In this document: positions 45,001 to 56,700 of the stretch, in pieces
Numbering within the stretch: position 1 is the stretch's first letter
How the letters are laid out: every line of letters begins with the position of its first letter
Assembly: GCA_012932295.1 (NCBI GenBank)
Contig: JAAONU010000013.1
Location: forward strand, 42,484,627 to 42,548,626
Source of the DNA: Cyclina sinensis
Lineage: Eukaryota; Mollusca; Bivalvia; Venerida; Veneridae
Length of the DNA: 64,000 nucleotides
Direction of reading: 5' to 3'
Program-made: the position numbers and the translations under genes
Notes under the pieces: generated by a model
What the model saw: only the letters and a program-made list of their open reading frames with translations
Database searches by the model: none
Told to the model about the DNA's origin: nothing

Positions 45001-45231
45001 ATTATCATTATGCATGTTATTCAGAGAGACTGTGAATCTGTGTAAAAATATGGAGGCAGCTGGGGTCTCCTGGATATCTGTACATGGTCGCACAAAGGAA
45101 CAAAGGAACCAGCCTGTGAACCTGGAAGCAGCAAACTCATACAGGAGAATGTTGGGGTACCAGTCATTGCCAATGGTGACATCAATCAATGGAGGATGCA
45201 GAAAATGTTCAGAGACAGACTGGAGTTAAAG
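39017..45231 (+). CDS. DUS4L: tRNA-dihydrouridine synthase 4-like, 5' part only
   Basis: FMN/NADPH enzyme that reduces uridine to dihydrouridine in the D-loop of cytoplasmic tRNA. Exons: 39017-39117, 39602-39723, 40541-40616, 43992-44033, 44183-44323 and 45025-45231, all GT-AG with matching phases. LVKVCAPMVRYSK opens the barrel. DLAFTPMIIANSFVQS, PLIVQFAANNDLDFADAA, the catalytic-Cys motif DLNCGCPQRWAMQEGYGACL, VSVKIRIHKDLK and VSWISVHGRTKEQRNQPVN follow, in the order known for DUS4L. The last exon has two single-base deletions (near 45133-45135 and 45184-45185) that break the frame. Residues beyond VIANGDI and AENVQRQTGV are absent: the expected C-terminal ~100 residues are not found before or after the gap at 45731. 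It is head-to-head with COG5, as in human. Confidence 0.9.
39935..40025 (-). repeat. tRNA-derived SINE head (DUS4L intron)
   Basis: The minus strand reads AGCAGTGGTCAAGGGGTTAG, an anticodon-like stem CTGGA/TCCAG with a 7-base loop, then GGTTCATAACCC in place of a canonical B box. No acceptor stem pairs, so it is a SINE or tRNA pseudogene and not a working tRNA. Confidence 0.55.
40720..41060. repeat. Fragment of a molluscan interspersed repeat (DUS4L intron)
   Basis: It starts tattagctcatctgttttga with a gtcgagctatta phrase and ends gcctctccacggagctcttg. It contains gttatgtccctttttaactt, similar to the cores of the tandem arrays elsewhere in the window. No coding content. Confidence 0.45.
41110..42900. 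repeat. Pearl-like repeat split by a mariner remnant (DUS4L intron)
   Basis: The leader (gctgtccgttggtccattag tccgtctgtc) and copies of a ~140 bp unit ending in a gaccttccca/tttacat-type phrase flank the insertion at 41280-42265. After it the unit continues three to four times (gactgacctatattt, gacaagaccttcccactgac, gacccatacatgaacatgac). Overlapping open frames are incidental. Confidence 0.6.
41280..42265 (-). mobile_element. Decayed mariner-like element
   Basis: The ends are inverted: gtctggaaagtaataggaca at 41280 and the complement of cttgtcctgttactttccag at 42244-42265, about 22 bp with one mismatch. On the minus strand around 41640-41705 a fragment reads RHAPYSPDLEFAFCPQLRA, recognisable as the mariner HPPYSPDLAP-type catalytic block. 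The remaining frame is broken. It is inserted within an older tandem repeat. Confidence 0.7.
43615..43975. repeat. Minisatellite, 44 bp unit, about 8 copies, just 5' of DUS4L exon 4
   Basis: The phrase gatttatcattatgctacat followed by atacatgaccttggctttga recurs every 44 bp from 43621. The array ends within about 20 bp of the splice acceptor of the 42 bp exon 43992-44033, which carries the catalytic cysteine. Confidence 0.9.
44361..44464. repeat. 104 bp perfect palindrome with (TA)12 centre
   Basis: The left arm acaatatgtatttttatttt... to ttcttc (40 bp) is exactly complementary to the right arm gaagaaaactgacaatttt... to attgt (40 bp). The 24 bp TATA centre is itself palindromic. No mismatch was found on reading both arms. 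It lies in the intron after DUS4L exon 5. Confidence 0.92.
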
Positions 45232-45359
45232 GTGCATATAATTTTAAAATAATGATAATTATTATATACTGTAATATATTAATAATGATTGAAATTCCAT
45301 AATTTTCAGATGCAGGTATGTAGCACCTTCATTTCAGTTATTACAGGAGAGACTTGTTC

Positions 45360-45730
45360 TGGACTGTTCTCTTTTAGCTCCCGTGTTGGTTAACCCTTTT
45401 GTTCACATACGATCAGACAGACAAGAAAAGGAGTGTCTCATTTCACATAAACTGTCAAAGATTTTCCCTTCAGATTTGGAAAACTTGTTCACTATCAAAA
45501 TTTGACACCATTTCTAAAGGGCAGATAACCCTCGAATTTATTTTGTCAGAGTTATGCCCCTTTTTCAATTTAGAATTCCTGGATTAACCTTTTGTGTTAA
45601 GGTCCATTTCTTAAAGTGTATCAAAGGTATTCTATTCAAACTTGGAATACTTGATCACCATCATGACCTACCAAGATTGTTGGTACCCATATCCCTGGGT
45701 CACAAGTAGCTCCTCCTTAGGTGTCACTTG
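45360..45730. repeat. Molluscan tandem-type repeat running into the gap
   Basis: About two ~160 bp units with cacataaactgtcaaagatt, gttatgcccctttttcaatt and tcaaacttggaatacttgat phrases. The assembly gap starts inside this repeat, which probably explains why assembly failed here. Confidence 0.6.
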
Positions 45731-45830
45731 NNNNNNNNNNNNNNNNNNNNNNNNNNNNNNNNNNNNNNNNNNNNNNNNNNNNNNNNNNNNNNNNNNNNNN
45801 NNNNNNNNNNNNNNNNNNNNNNNNNNNNNN
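45731..45830. other. Assembly gap (100 N)
   Basis: Exactly 100 N, the usual placeholder for a gap of unknown size. Order and distance of the sequence on either side are therefore assumptions. The open frames crossing it are meaningless. Confidence 0.99.
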
Positions 45831-48800
45831 TTTCTGACGCAAACTGGATCTTTGAATAACACCCACATGCAACATGCGCTTAAAGTTTTACGCTTATCTT
45901 TAATTAAATTTATTTTAGATTGACTGCAAGTAGTTAATTTGTGCAGGCATCTATTGACTTTCGTAAGAAATAATTGTGTTAACTTCTAGAATATTTCTGT
46001 AATCCCAAAAGCGACTAAGTTGGCTGATACTATGCAGCTTGATTTGATGAAAAGTCCCAGTGAGGCATAACCAAGCTATTTTGGAACAAGAACTATTGGT
46101 ATGCAATTTTGATGATTAAGTATGACATTGAACTCAAACACATTTATGGTTGTAGAATTGGAAGGTGTTTTGCAGTAAATTGCCATGGTAAAGTGCAAGT
46201 CCAGCTGTAAAGATGCCATTTTGTTATTGTTACAGGTAAGGACAACTCTAAAGCTTTTCGGACATCAGTAGGGATCTCGTGAGGACGAGAAGCTCATTCT
46301 ATGTTGTTAACTGCACACTGTGAGGCAATAAAGGAAATAATGAGGCATAATTCTTTGCACGAAAAAGCTGCTACAACAGTAATATTGTAAGAAGAAAATG
46401 CTTGAGACAAGTATCGGAAAGAAACGGAAACGGAACAAGACTTATCTCTTCATGAACAGTACAGAAACAAAATTAGAAAGCGCTAAACAAAATAACTCGT
46501 CGGACAAATACTTTTTAAAACATAAACTATTGAAGTAAGAGAATGATATATAATTATTTAGAAGCTGAAAAAACAACAACTTAGAACGTGTTTACTGCAC
46601 AAGAATGTAAGTTAGACGTTGTTTTGACGAAATTCGGATCTGCAAAGCCTCTGTGACCGGCAAACACAAACTTAATTCTCTCGTTTGTTCTTAAATAATA
46701 TTCCGGAAAAAGTATTGGGATTCGACGAAGTAACTATTGACATCACTAATGTTGAACGCAGTTAGTCAATATGTATGCTTTTAAACCAAATCTCATCCAA
46801 AAGTAAAACAATAAAGGCATGACATGGTAAGACAGCTTATGAAAAAAATAAACATTCTTATTAATTTATTGAACGTAACACCAACCGAACTGTGATTGAT
46901 TGTTCGGTGTTTCTCATATCTGGTTAATTTCTAAACAACATGAAAAACTTCGCGATGAGTGTTGTGTTTTCACGAAGAATGTTTTAATTTAAAACAGAAA
47001 GCACATGGCTACATGATGACCTGAGTAGACAGTTAATCAAACTGTATACAGTTTCGTCGAGTTCAACAATTTGTAATTTCTTTCTCTTTTTTTATCAAAG
47101 AATGATCACAAGTTATAATTTCAATTAGGTAATGCTAGGTATGTCGGGAAAAAAACCTCATACATCAGAAACGCATGAGCTGTTGTTTTATGCCCACACA
47201 TAAAGCCTCTCTTTGAAAAAAAATGATGATAAAAAATAAAAAAGACTAATATGACAAACTGAATCCCTAGCATTATTCTGTGCTTGCCATCTTCTGAATG
47301 AACGAAATATTCACCCTGCGTAAGTGCAACGTGGGCATTAATTCCACGTTCATACAAAATGAATGAGGTTAAATGAGCGTGCAAAAAAGCCTCTGAGGTT
47401 TATAAATGATTTAAAAAACATGTTGGACCTAGCACTTATAACAAAATAGTCATAAGATCATTAAAATTCATTCACTGAATGATGGTTGTGAATCTAGCCA
47501 GAGCCATTATCGGGTACATGGTGCTAACTTGAGTGTGCCTATGTCTATGTTTAAACGAGTAAATGTGGCTGAAATACAACAACAACACGGTTGTTTACGT
47601 GGCTGAATCATGACTTCAGACATTTGAACACGGCGACCAATTGAATGTATCAAATTACCTCCGATGAAATTAAATCAGTAGCATAAATGCACGAATCTCC
47701 TATTAACCACAGACAAGTGCATGTTGTGGGAGTATTCAGATCATAAACAAGTCTCTAAGTCAATTATCATCTAGTCTTTCAATTGTTTATACGCAGTATC
47801 AGTCGCCAGCTTCCGGCACAGTTATATCACTGTCAATCCTACCAGCATTAATTAAGCAAATATCTGTCATTTCTACCATTAATGAAATGGAAAGCTCATG
47901 GAAAAGAAACAGACTATCCCTGTTATTAGGAAGTGAGGGTTATATTTATTTGAAGTCAGTCTGAATATTGATTGGCTGATTTACATTTCAAAAGTCAATT
48001 GGTCTATCTAACTTTGAGCAGAGTATGGAAAAACTTCTTCAAGTTAGCAAATATTTTCATGATACAACATTCAGACTGTAGACTGGTCTGATGGCGGTTT
48101 TTCTAGTTCAAACTTGAACTGGCTGTGAAAAAACAAGTGAAAATATCTCAAGAATGAGTTGTAAAAGAGAGATATCGTTCATCAAAGCGTTATACGGTAA
48201 GCAGTAGACATATTGTATGGTGACATCATTTGCGGCCTTGGTTCTTAGACAGATGGTAACAACCTGATGTACTTCATCTGTCACATAAAAAAGTACTAAC
48301 GAACAAAACAAACGACTCTAAAACAGAAAAGTATTTATGTCTATCCAGTTTTTATTTATATCTATTTAGTTGTCATGTATGTTTATCCAGTTGTCAATTA
48401 TGTCTATCCAGTTGTCATTCTTTGTTGACTATCTGCAATTTTTTCATGTTCCTTGTTTTGTTTCAATATTTCACCAATTTATTTATTTCATGTTATATTT
48501 ATTATCTAAGAAATACAGTTCGGGGATAATGTTAATATAGTCATTAACCTGGAAACGAACAGTGCAAGTTACAAACATTGCTGTTTGTTTGCATCTCAAA
48601 TTTTTCCACAAATTTCATTACCGCTTTTAAAGCGGTTCTTGCATTCTTTTTATAACATTGAGGTGACTTATTCAATCACATGTTGTGCTTATTAGAGCGA
48701 TACCGTCTTGGTAATTTCAACTGAACTCATGTGTTCTTATTCTTTCAGTGTATTTAAATTAAATCCCGTTACTTTTTGCGATAAATATTTATGAAGATGG

Positions 48801-50793
48801 CTCTGTATTTAAATTCAAACCAAAGTAAAATAAATAGAAGGCGTCATAATACAAACATCATGCATGTTTTTTTGGGTTTCTAATTTCTAATAAAACACTA
48901 TCTGGCATTTAGTATTTCAAGTTTTGGCTGATTTGCTTGGCATCTGTTAATTTAAGCTGATCCTTGCAGTATCGCTTAAATAATCAAACCTAACTGGAAA
49001 TAACTTTAGGACGCCTCTTCTCAATGGTTAGCCTAAGTAATGGCGCGCGTTTGCGTGAATCTCCACAGAATCCAATGAGGTTAATGTCGTACGTGTTTAT
49101 TAATGTATTCAGTCTACCGACTTGAATTTGAATGCTGTATATTTTTATTTCTCTAGACTTTATTTCATTTCTTTAGCGCTTATTTCAAACAATTCCGTTA
49201 TTTTAAAGACAATAAATCCAAAGTCTACAATACTGCTCTAGTGCGATCAAATTATAAATATTATTTAGAATTATTTAGAATATTATTCATCTATTTTTTA
49301 TATATTAAATTGGTGCTCTTACAACAGAAAAAAATCAAGTTATTATAATTCATAACAGTCTCAGCAAATTTTTGTAATATGCTTCTTAAACGATTATTCC
49401 AACACTATCTTTCCTTCCGCCATTACCAACAAAACAATATTGACATGGACCTAAAATATCCCACTTACAACCGACGTTATTCTGCTGTGGGAGTCGTATT
49501 GAAGTAAATATGGTAGTATATTGAAACAAGTATGGTAGTTTATTAAATTAAATATGGAAGTATATTGAAATATACCAGCAAAACCTATTCGAATATACCA
49601 GCTTAATTGACAAATGGAACAATGGTATGGAGCGATCGACAAATACATCAAGTATCTTTTAAAATCACTATTTAACAACTGAAACATCTGTTTCTACTCC
49701 ACTTCATAAAGGTAATCTACTGCATCATTATACCAATTAATGTTTTAGTAATGTTAAACCTGAGGTTTTAGCCTTCTACTGCCATTCTGTCAAACAGAAG
49801 TACTTAATTTCTCGCCACATAATAAAAATGCGGGAGACCAAACATAATCAATGAACTCTAAAAATTATGAATAAAACATAAATATTAATTAAAACATTTC
49901 TAAAATTCTGAACTGTCAACCAAAACAAATTTATCTTCATCTACATGATTAATATTCACTTAAGTATAAACTAAAATGCCACCGACAATACTTAATTGCT
50001 TCTGTAGATAATGTATTTCAAAAATAAGTGCAAAATTGATACAGTACTGTGGTTATGACCAAACTATGAAAAAAAAGAAAAAAATTAAACCATTATTTTT
50101 CATAGATTTTATTAATTTGAATCATTTCTCAATGTGTTACATATGTGAAAAAAAAATGAATTCTGAGATCAAACTTCATAAACTGATAAGAACTTTCGAA
50201 TACTGCAAAAAAAATTAATAGAACTGCCAAATACTGAAAAAAACTATCAAAAATCTATCAAATTACTGAAAAGAACGCTTAAAATCTAAAAAATAAACAA
50301 CATTCAAATACTAAAAAGAGATGCCAAATACTGCAAAGAACTTTCAGCTACTATAAGAATTTCAAAATACTGAAATCAACTTAGAAAATACTGAAAAGGA
50401 CATTTGAATACTGGGGAAAAAACTTTTAGGAAAGACATAACATTACTATGTCAAGCTGATTAATATATCCCCACAGCTAACGACAAGTATTTTACTGCAG
50501 TCGCATAGGGAACAGACCATGGCCTGCCTGTAATCTGATAATGATCTGTGCTTTCGCTTATATGTCGATAGATTTTCTGATTCGCCCATATTGAATCACA
50601 CTAAATTCCATTTTAAAAATGGACCGAGCTAAGGGTTAAAAATACAACTGATAGAAAAAGACAATACAACAAGGCAAGAAGAGTTATCTCTCCTCTAAGG
50701 CAAATACTCGTATATTTAGTTCACGTTCAGTACTGACATGAACTTTTTATGCCTAAGGGTACCATAAACATTGATCAAAATAGAATCGCTTAC
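45831..50793. other. Gene-poor region, no gene recognised
   Basis: AT-rich sequence with no supported exon on either strand. Short repeats are present at 48340-48420 (tgtctatccagttgtcat, about four copies of a ~25 bp unit), at 49495-49575 (atatggtagtatattgaaa, three copies) and at 50195-50440 (degenerate ~20 bp units around aaatactgaaaagaac). No DUS4L 3' exon could be found. Confidence 0.5.
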
Positions 50794-53700
50794 CTTTCGT
50801 GGCACCGAGAGAAGATTCGAGTCCCAGTTCATGGACCGCAACATTTCCCCAGGATCTGAAAAAAAGTTCAACTTTTACTCATTTACCAAAGGTTGACATT
50901 TGAAAAGAGAAGCTAAAATGATATCGCTAAGCAACACTACTTGACCCTAAGACTTGGCTTAATAAAATGTTACTGTCCGTGTCACGAATCCTTGAATGTT
51001 GTTGATAACATCATGAAGTTGATATGCTTAATGTGTTTTTGCCTCAAGCAAGAATTCGTACCTATCCTAACTCTACTCTCTGAAGTCTGACAGACTGTCT
51101 TCAAAAGATTAGTGTATAAAGAATTAAATATAAAAACAAGAAAGTCCCAAGTGTATCTGTGGCCGTGCAATGACATTATTTTACCAATAAAATTAGGGGA
51201 AAACTGGACTTTAGTGCTCGCTCGATTATGGAAACTAAAACTGACCCCCGGTACATATTCCGCACAACTGCATTATGTACCGTGGGATAATTGACTGCTG
51301 ATTATTCGTTTTCATGAATATTTATTGGCAAAGGGATGTAACTCTTCGTCGAATGAGATGCCGCATTACAAATAGACACTCTTCAGTGTGGAGAGTAGGC
51401 ATAATGACAAGTTACTTAAAATAGACGTATTTCCCAGGATTTAAACATAGGCGCGGAAGGTAAATTGTAACAAGTAATTTCATTGGCTGAGATTCCGAAA
51501 GGGAAATCTTACGGAAACCAATGAAAGTAGGTAATGAATTATTCATGAGTACGAAATTTTACCAGCCAATTGTCCCACGGTAGATAAATAGAGTGAAACG
51601 GAATGGATCGAACGTGGGTTTCCGACGATGCATACATGTATAACAGTTACCTAACATACATTTGATGACTAAATACTTTAGTTAATACCACAACAAGTAC
51701 CACCATACAAATACGTTGATAGTTGATGTCATGTAAAATTATAGTTTTACAAAAATAATTACCAATAATTATTCAATAACCTATAAAACGTAGTGCGTCA
51801 CGTGATCACTGGTCAGCCTAGATTGTAAAAAGTAAGAAAAGTCGTGATATGCTTAATCTTTACTGGAACTTCCGAGGAAATTTGATACTTTTAAATCATT
51901 AGTTATATTTAATGTATTAAAGGGGTGTTTAAGGAAAATATATCGCCAAATATCTTAATCAAAACTCCATTTTTATATACATTATGGTTGAAACCAAAGA
52001 GAGCATTTTAAAACTAGCTCAAGGCTTTATAGCTTAGAACTTTATATCGGGAAAGCAGGCAATTACCTCTGAAGTATGGGTCTGAGAAAACAAAGAAATG
52101 GGCATTTATCAGGTTTATGGTCAACATGACAAAAACAAGTTACCACTGTCGCATAGGGCAGTGTTAATGGCGTTTCTCGTAATTGATTAACTTTACTGGT
52201 AGACAAAAAATCTATATACAACATATGTTATGCCTGGAGGCTGGCATTCTTCAACAGGCTCAGAAGGTTATTTTGCCAGCTTTCACATTAATACATTGCA
52301 ACCTAATTGAGTTGTACTGACTTTATAATACATTACAATAGAAATATACAATGTAACACTGCAGGCGTTTTGTCACTTTTTCACCGATAAACGTAGTTTT
52401 TATTTATGCATGTTTTTTCATCTTGGTCTATTTATGTTGTTATATTTTTATTGCAATGAGTGCAAAAATGTGAATGTAAACGTACACAGTGACATTATAT
52501 AAACCACTTCTTAAGAAAAACAGAACATTATAAGCGCATACAAAAATGTCTGACATACTTGCATTAGTTATATCACTCTATGGCTGCAGTGTATCTACAA
52601 AGAATTAAGTCGATCAGATGAATATGGAAATAACATATTTGTTTTCAATCTCAAGAGAATTCCACTGTTCTTTTGTAGTCCTTTTTTCTAGAATATGTTC
52701 TATGATTAAACGATATTAAATTTCTGTCTGCAATGTATAAGTATTGATTTCAAATATTATTCGTGAATCTAATTTACATATGTATGTATTAGGATTGCAT
52801 TTAGTTTATTATTTAAAATCGATTGCGTGTATTAACCACTCCTGAAGAGTATTTCCTCCTGTGATTACCAGTTCTAATCATCGCGGCCAAGACGGGGTTT
52901 GAACAAGCGAGCCCTGAGTTTAGGGTATGATACTGTAGGCTAAGTTTAAAGTTGACTGGACTTTGATTTCCTGCTGACATTTATGTATTCGCCCCTCTAG
53001 TCATCCCCTATGTAAATTATTACCAGGGAAATTATAAGCGTTAAAGAAATACATATGTGATAAAATAAGCGTTAAAGAAATACACGTGTGATAAAAGCGA
53101 AAATGCATTTATTTTAAACGGAAGTTGAAAATGGATCTTAAATCAGTTTTAAATATAGAACGTTAATAAGGAAACGAAATCTTTCAATATCAGTATAAAA
53201 CTGTGTTTTACTATGTTAAAACGGAAGAATAAATGGAACATACTGAGCAAGTTAGAACATAAATCAACAAGATATATACCTTCCTGCGCATCGGTCGAAT
53301 ATTTCTCTACCGTTCACTTTCTTACCTCTACTAAAATTTAATTTTCAGAACGATATTTCTATTCTTAGACTGGGAAATCCACAGTTTCCTTTTAACCAAT
53401 CAGTGACTAGCTTACAACGAGTCGTCACATACATACATTTGACAACCCAAAATGTAAACAAACAGTGCATATTCGCATGTAACTTTTGTTAATTTTGTAT
53501 TTTACAGATCAGAGTGTTTTTTTCTTTTAAATTTGTTTACGTGAATAAACCAACAAAAATAACAATTAGGTTAAATTCACGATGGTACGATTGTTTGCCG
53601 ACGTTTATTGGCTGTCTTCCAAAGTTGCTGAGTCTGGGTAACGTAATCGCGTAGTTCAATATTTCACAAAATTGTGAGAAAACACCTGTCTATTTATAAC

Positions 53701-56700
53701 TTTTGCAGTCACGTGATCATTTCAACCAATGGGAATTGGTGTAAGATTTTTTGGTCACGGAGATATTGGTTTACTTTCATTGGTCGTTGAAAGTTTATGG
53801 TAAAGGTCAATATCATAAATTCACAATCGATAAATAAATGATGAAAAAATGATATCTTAAAATATGTTGCGCAAAGACACAGTACAAAGTTTCATTAAAA
53901 TTGATAAATGCATTTGTATGCCGAATGCATAAATGTTGTGGCGGTAAAAGAAATGCGCTGTGTTGATGGCTTTGTAATAAAACCTGTTCATATATAATTA
54001 AAAAATAACGCTGGAATTGCGGTGTTCCACAATGAAAGCGTAGACATTGATGAACTTATATCTAAGAAACTATTATCTAGAACAAGGGGTATAGTGTTTA
54101 CATCGCAGGAACACATGCAGAAAGTAAGTTGGAAAGGCAGGCAGACAAGCACGCCGGAAAGCACGCAGAAAGGCAGGAAGAAAGGCAGGCAGAAAAACAT
54201 ACAGAGAGGCAGACTGATAGGCACGCCAGAAGGCATGCATAATGGCAGTCAGAAAGGCAGGCAAGCAGACAAATACAAATAGTAATAATAAAACAAGAGG
54301 GCCATTATGACCCTTTTATCGCTCACCTGAAAACAACTGTAACTACTTTCTTCACATACCAAATATCTAAAATCCAGGCCTTGTGGTTTCTGACAAGAAG
54401 ATTTTTTATGTTTTAACTTTTACGTATGTCAGTCGGTATAAAACCAAGTGACCCCTGGGTTGGTTCCAATTTTTATTTTTTAGCCTTGTTGACCTTGACC
54501 CAAGTGACCTAAAATCCAACCCAAGCGTAGATATTTATGATACATACATACCAAATATCTAAGATATATGTCAATATATGAAGATTAAATTAAATGGTTT
54601 GTAAGATTATTAAAGCTGTGGAACCATGCAGACATGGCAAAATAAGCCTATTCTGGCCACCATACCTCTAAGACACAAGATTAGGATCAGGTCGGTTCAA
54701 GGAAAGAAAGGAGATCTATTGTTTATAAATGTTTTGTAAAGTTTGGTTGCAATTGAATCTGTTGCGAGCATAACACTATGGCGTAAGGTAGAGAAGTGTT
54801 TTTTAACCTCTGTGACCTTTACCTTGACCCAGTAACCTCAAACCGCACCCAAAGTTTTTCCTATATAAGCCTATGTTAAATAATGTAGACCCTAGGGCGG
54901 AGTCAGTTTTGACCCTGCGGTCATGATTTGAACAAAAGTGGCAGAGGTCCACTAGAAAATAATACATACCAAATATCTTAGCTCCTTGCCTTGTGGTTTC
55001 AGGCGAGAAGATTTTAGAAGTTTTCCCTTATATAAGCCTATGAAAAATCATGTGGCCCCCTAGGGCAGGTTCATTCTGACCCTGTGACCATGATTTAAAC
55101 TTACTTGGTAAAGACCCACTAAACAATGCTACATACCAAATATCTTAGCTCTAGGCCTTGCGGTTTCAGAGAAGAAGATTTTTATATTTTTTTACTTTTT
55201 TAAACTTTTTAGCTCCTGTGGCCTAGATATGCAATGGACCAAAACCATTTGAACAACTTTGATAGAGCTTTATGCAAGGAACATTCCTGGCAAGTTTTAT
55301 CAAATTTGGCCTGCTGGTTTCAGAGATTTCCTTTGAAGTAATTGTGGACGACGGACGACGCCGACGGACGACTGACAATCACTGATCCTAAAAGTTCACA
55401 TGAGCACTGCATGCTCAGGTGAGCTAAAAATAACAGAAATGAACAACGAGTAATATAGAATCATGGAAGGTCTCTCAGTACCAACGGTAATGCAGTAAAG
55501 AGTAAACTGTTATTTCCTGAAATATTTCAGCTATCAGTCTTTTTAGAGAAATTAACACAAATCTTATTATGAAAAACGGAAATTCTCTTCCTTTATATGT
55601 AATTAGTACCAGAAATAAATAGTTTATATCATCATTAGACTAAAGAAACATTATAATGTACGCTAATTAGGCAACATATCATAAAGAACTAGAGGTTTAA
55701 TAGTGGCATAACGGAAGAGAGATCTATATTATAATTTTTATTGCAAAGTAAAACCATGAAAATTAACCAGCTCCAGTTTTATGCAGCAAACCATTGCGAA
55801 GAAGAAGAAAGTGTCGAGGCAGACCTAATCCTCCTCGTAAGCATTTTTGTTGCACTTGTTTCTTCTGTTCTGGAAGCATGTACCGTATTCGAATGGTTTA
55901 CTCGTACAGATGAAAGGTTAAATTTAAAGGAAGTCTCTTCTCTAGTGTTTTAACCGTTAGGTTCAATTCCAAAATTAGATAAAAAGTTCAGAAACAAGTC
56001 GGATACATTTAACCATGTCTAATTCCTCCATTGAAGAGAATAATCATTTATCATTAAGTTTCTGTAAGTTTTATGAGTTAGATATTTCGCATTTTATTGA
56101 ATTAGTCAAGCATTGTAATAAAATTACATTTTTACATTACGGCAGTAAAGATAACAAAAGCATCGTTGAACAGATGCAATATACGCCCATCAGCCTAGGC
56201 TGCAAACTGATGATACCTGACATTTCATATGGCACTGCACAGATATTTGCAAATCTTCCAACTCAGCAAGAATATTTTTACAACTGTGTGTTGAAACGAC
56301 ACTACAAGACTCTTTATCAATATACCATTAAATACCGATATACAAAACCAAATTCAAGTGGGGGATAATGAAAAATTAGACCTGATACAGGTATGTTTCT
56401 TGCACATTGTACTTATACTTCTTACCATATATCTATTTTTTTAGTATCAAAACAATCCATTTCATAATGGTCAGGTTATGCTATGGACAAAAAAAAAATA
56501 AAACAAAGGGGGAAATAACTCAGAAACAGGAAAAGTAGAGTTCTGATTCATACACACTGCACTTTTTCTTGTCATCATCTATCTATATTTGAAGTTTTAC
56601 ATCAATTTACTTCATAGTTTTAAAGTTATGCTCTGTACAAAAAATAGAGGGAGGTAATTTAAAAACGATATCTGATAGAGTTATGGTTCTTGTGAATTAC

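Noticed and set aside
45642..45923. Open frames across the N gap
   Set aside because: They contain 34 unknown residues from the gap and lie in a repeat.
47121..47384. 87-codon minus-strand open frame
   Set aside because: No motif, no splice context; composition fits chance.
48108..48311. 67-codon minus-strand open frame
   Set aside because: No recognisable motif or splice boundaries.
50485..50522. Possible further exon of the minus-strand gene (about 35 bp with acceptor GATTACAG and donor GTAAAA)
   Set aside because: The phase would fit, but it is very short and part of it (gtcgcataggg) recurs near 52147, suggesting repeat sequence.
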